From NCBI GenBank assembly GCA_024236075.1, contig JACKLE010000005.1, positions 1-64,000 of the forward strand: a stretch of DNA of 64,000 nucleotides, in the 5' to 3' direction. The notes under the pieces are model-generated. The model saw only the letters and a list, made by a program, of their open reading frames with translations, ran no database searches and was not told the origin of the DNA. A program made the translations under genes and the position numbers. This document shows, in pieces, positions 63,376-64,000 of this stretch. Position 1 is the first letter of the stretch. Each line of letters begins with the position of its first letter. The DNA is from Alphaproteobacteria bacterium (lineage in GTDB: Bacteria; Pseudomonadota; Alphaproteobacteria; JACAEB01).

Positions 63376-63465
63376 ATCCCTCCGCCGGCATGACCCGGAT
63401 CAGGTGCAAAGGGTACTCGGGCGAAACGAGCCCGATCTCAGCCGGCCTCGCGCCGGCGCCCCTCG
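63376..63465 (-). promoter_or_regulatory. TPP riboswitch (THI element) controlling thiC
   Basis: On the minus strand the element reads from AGGGGCGCC (about 63463) through CTGAGATCGGGC (about 63435) and ACCCTTTGCACCTGATCC to GGGTCATGCCGGCGGAGGGA (ending near 63377), the full THI-box signature. It lies 60 bp before the thiC ATG and should repress thiC at high thiamine pyrophosphate. Confidence 0.95.
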
Positions 63466-63508
63466 GATGCGCGCGATCCTACTCCAGTCGCGCCGATGCG
63501 CAAAAAGT

Positions 63509-64000
63509 TCAGTTGCCGAAAAGGCCTTTGACCGAGTCACCGATGCCCTTGGCGGCGTCGCCGAGCCCGCCGACGCCCAGCCGGTCGAGAATCTGCGCCT
63601 TTGCAACGGAGGTGAGCGTGGTCTCGCTCACCTCGTCGAGCACGGCGGCAGCGATCTCGCCGGCCGAGACGCCGCCTTCGCGCCGTCCGAGGTCGGTCAT
63701 GGTGATCGCCGGAAGCTTCACGTCGAGCGACTTGTCGCCGGGCGCCACCGCGGTGATGGTGCCGGAGCGGATCTCGAGGCGGTCGACGATGATCTTCGGT
63801 CCGCTGCCGCCGCCGCCGCTTCCGGCGCCGCCCTTCTTGCCGCCCGTGAAGGCATCGATGTTGCGCTGGATGCGTCCGATGTTGCTCGCGCCGTCGGCCT
63901 TGAGCTCGTAGCGCACCGTCGGCGCGTCGATGAGGACGGAGCTGATGACGATGGTCTGAAGGCTCGACTGCTCCTTGTTGAGCTTGACCGAGATGTCGTC
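63509..64000 (-). CDS. C-terminal fragment of an AsmA/DUF748-like protein
   Basis: The gene continues past the right edge; about 163 C-terminal residues are visible. The frame runs without a stop from base 64000 to a stop at 63509-63511. Sequence includes a Gly/Ser linker (GGAGSGGGGSG) and strands KIIVDRLEIRSGTITAVAPGDKSLDVKLPAITMTDLG, resembling the repeat of AsmA/DUF748-type envelope proteins. The C-terminal helix is LGDAAKGIGDSVKGLFGN. Family is tentative. Confidence 0.55.
   Translation of the reverse strand, partial: DDISVKLNKEQSSLQTIVISSVLIDAPTVRYELKADGASNIGRIQRNIDAFTGGKKGGAGSGGGGSGPKIIVDRLEIRSGTITAVAPGDKSLDVKLPAITMTDLGRREGGVSAGEIAAAVLDEVSETTLTSVAKAQILDRLGVGGLGDAAKGIGDSVKGLFGN

Overview
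The window reads as a chromosomal segment of a high-GC alphaproteobacterium, most likely of the order Hyphomicrobiales (Rhizobiales). The base composition is strongly GC-rich, starts are often GTG or TTG, and three gene orders are diagnostic: mnmE-mnmG-rsmG-parA-parB, the long housekeeping block trpS...usp...nfu...tsaB-rimI-fur-plsC-miaB-phoH-ybeY-corC-lnt-praR-metK-trmB-rimP-nusA-ylxR-infB-rbfA-truB-rpsO-pnp, and fabI-fabB-fabA divergent from irr. Genus cannot be fixed from sequence reading alone. There is no prophage, insertion sequence, CRISPR array, tRNA or rRNA that I can see, and no gene-free stretch longer than 300 bases.

Layout. 1-5011: the tail of a beta-propeller protein, two small membrane proteins, a quinone oxidoreductase, a dienelactone hydrolase and a YyaL-type thioredoxin-domain protein. 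5138-11158: DUF6489, mnmE, mnmG, rsmG, parA, parB, with two 16-bp parS-like sites that are exact reverse complements of each other. This suggests proximity to the replication origin, but dnaA or oriC is not visible. 11184-21260: a GT39-like glycosyltransferase, a MarR regulator, dnaJ-dnaK with a heat-shock-like promoter, two drug/metabolite transporters, a PaaI thioesterase, a cupin, AlkB and a lipoprotein. 21402-50473: the conserved translation, tRNA-modification, envelope and metal-regulation block, interrupted by accessory genes (SPFH protein, YbjN protein, coiled-coil protein, DUF2333, a sugar dehydrogenase, pyrF, a class III cyclase, a RutE-like reductase, a PagL-like lipid A deacylase). 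50584-56725: pnp, a VOC protein, the unsaturated fatty acid genes fabA-fabB and fabI, and irr. 56994-59478: rubrerythrin, a CCG-type Fe-S protein and DUF3501. 59552-64000: cspA, a small membrane protein, a methyltransferase, thiC under a TPP riboswitch, and the C-terminus of an AsmA/DUF748-like protein.

How the genes work together. MnmE and MnmG modify the tRNA wobble uridine. RsmG methylates 16S rRNA. ParA, ParB and the parS sites segregate the chromosome. RimP, NusA, YlxR, InfB, RbfA, TruB, RpsO and Pnp form the classical transcription-translation-RNA-decay superoperon, with a good sigma-70-like promoter before rimP. Fur (Mur type) and Irr are the two Fur-family metal regulators. The rubrerythrin gene next to irr sits behind a terminator and its own promoter and leads into a Fe-S protein and DUF3501, the least understood functional unit here. 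Several non-coding elements can be read directly: the TPP riboswitch with a likely ribosome-site-sequestering hairpin, a cspA leader with competing pairings to the ribosome binding site, intergenic hairpins, and possible operators at praR and metK.
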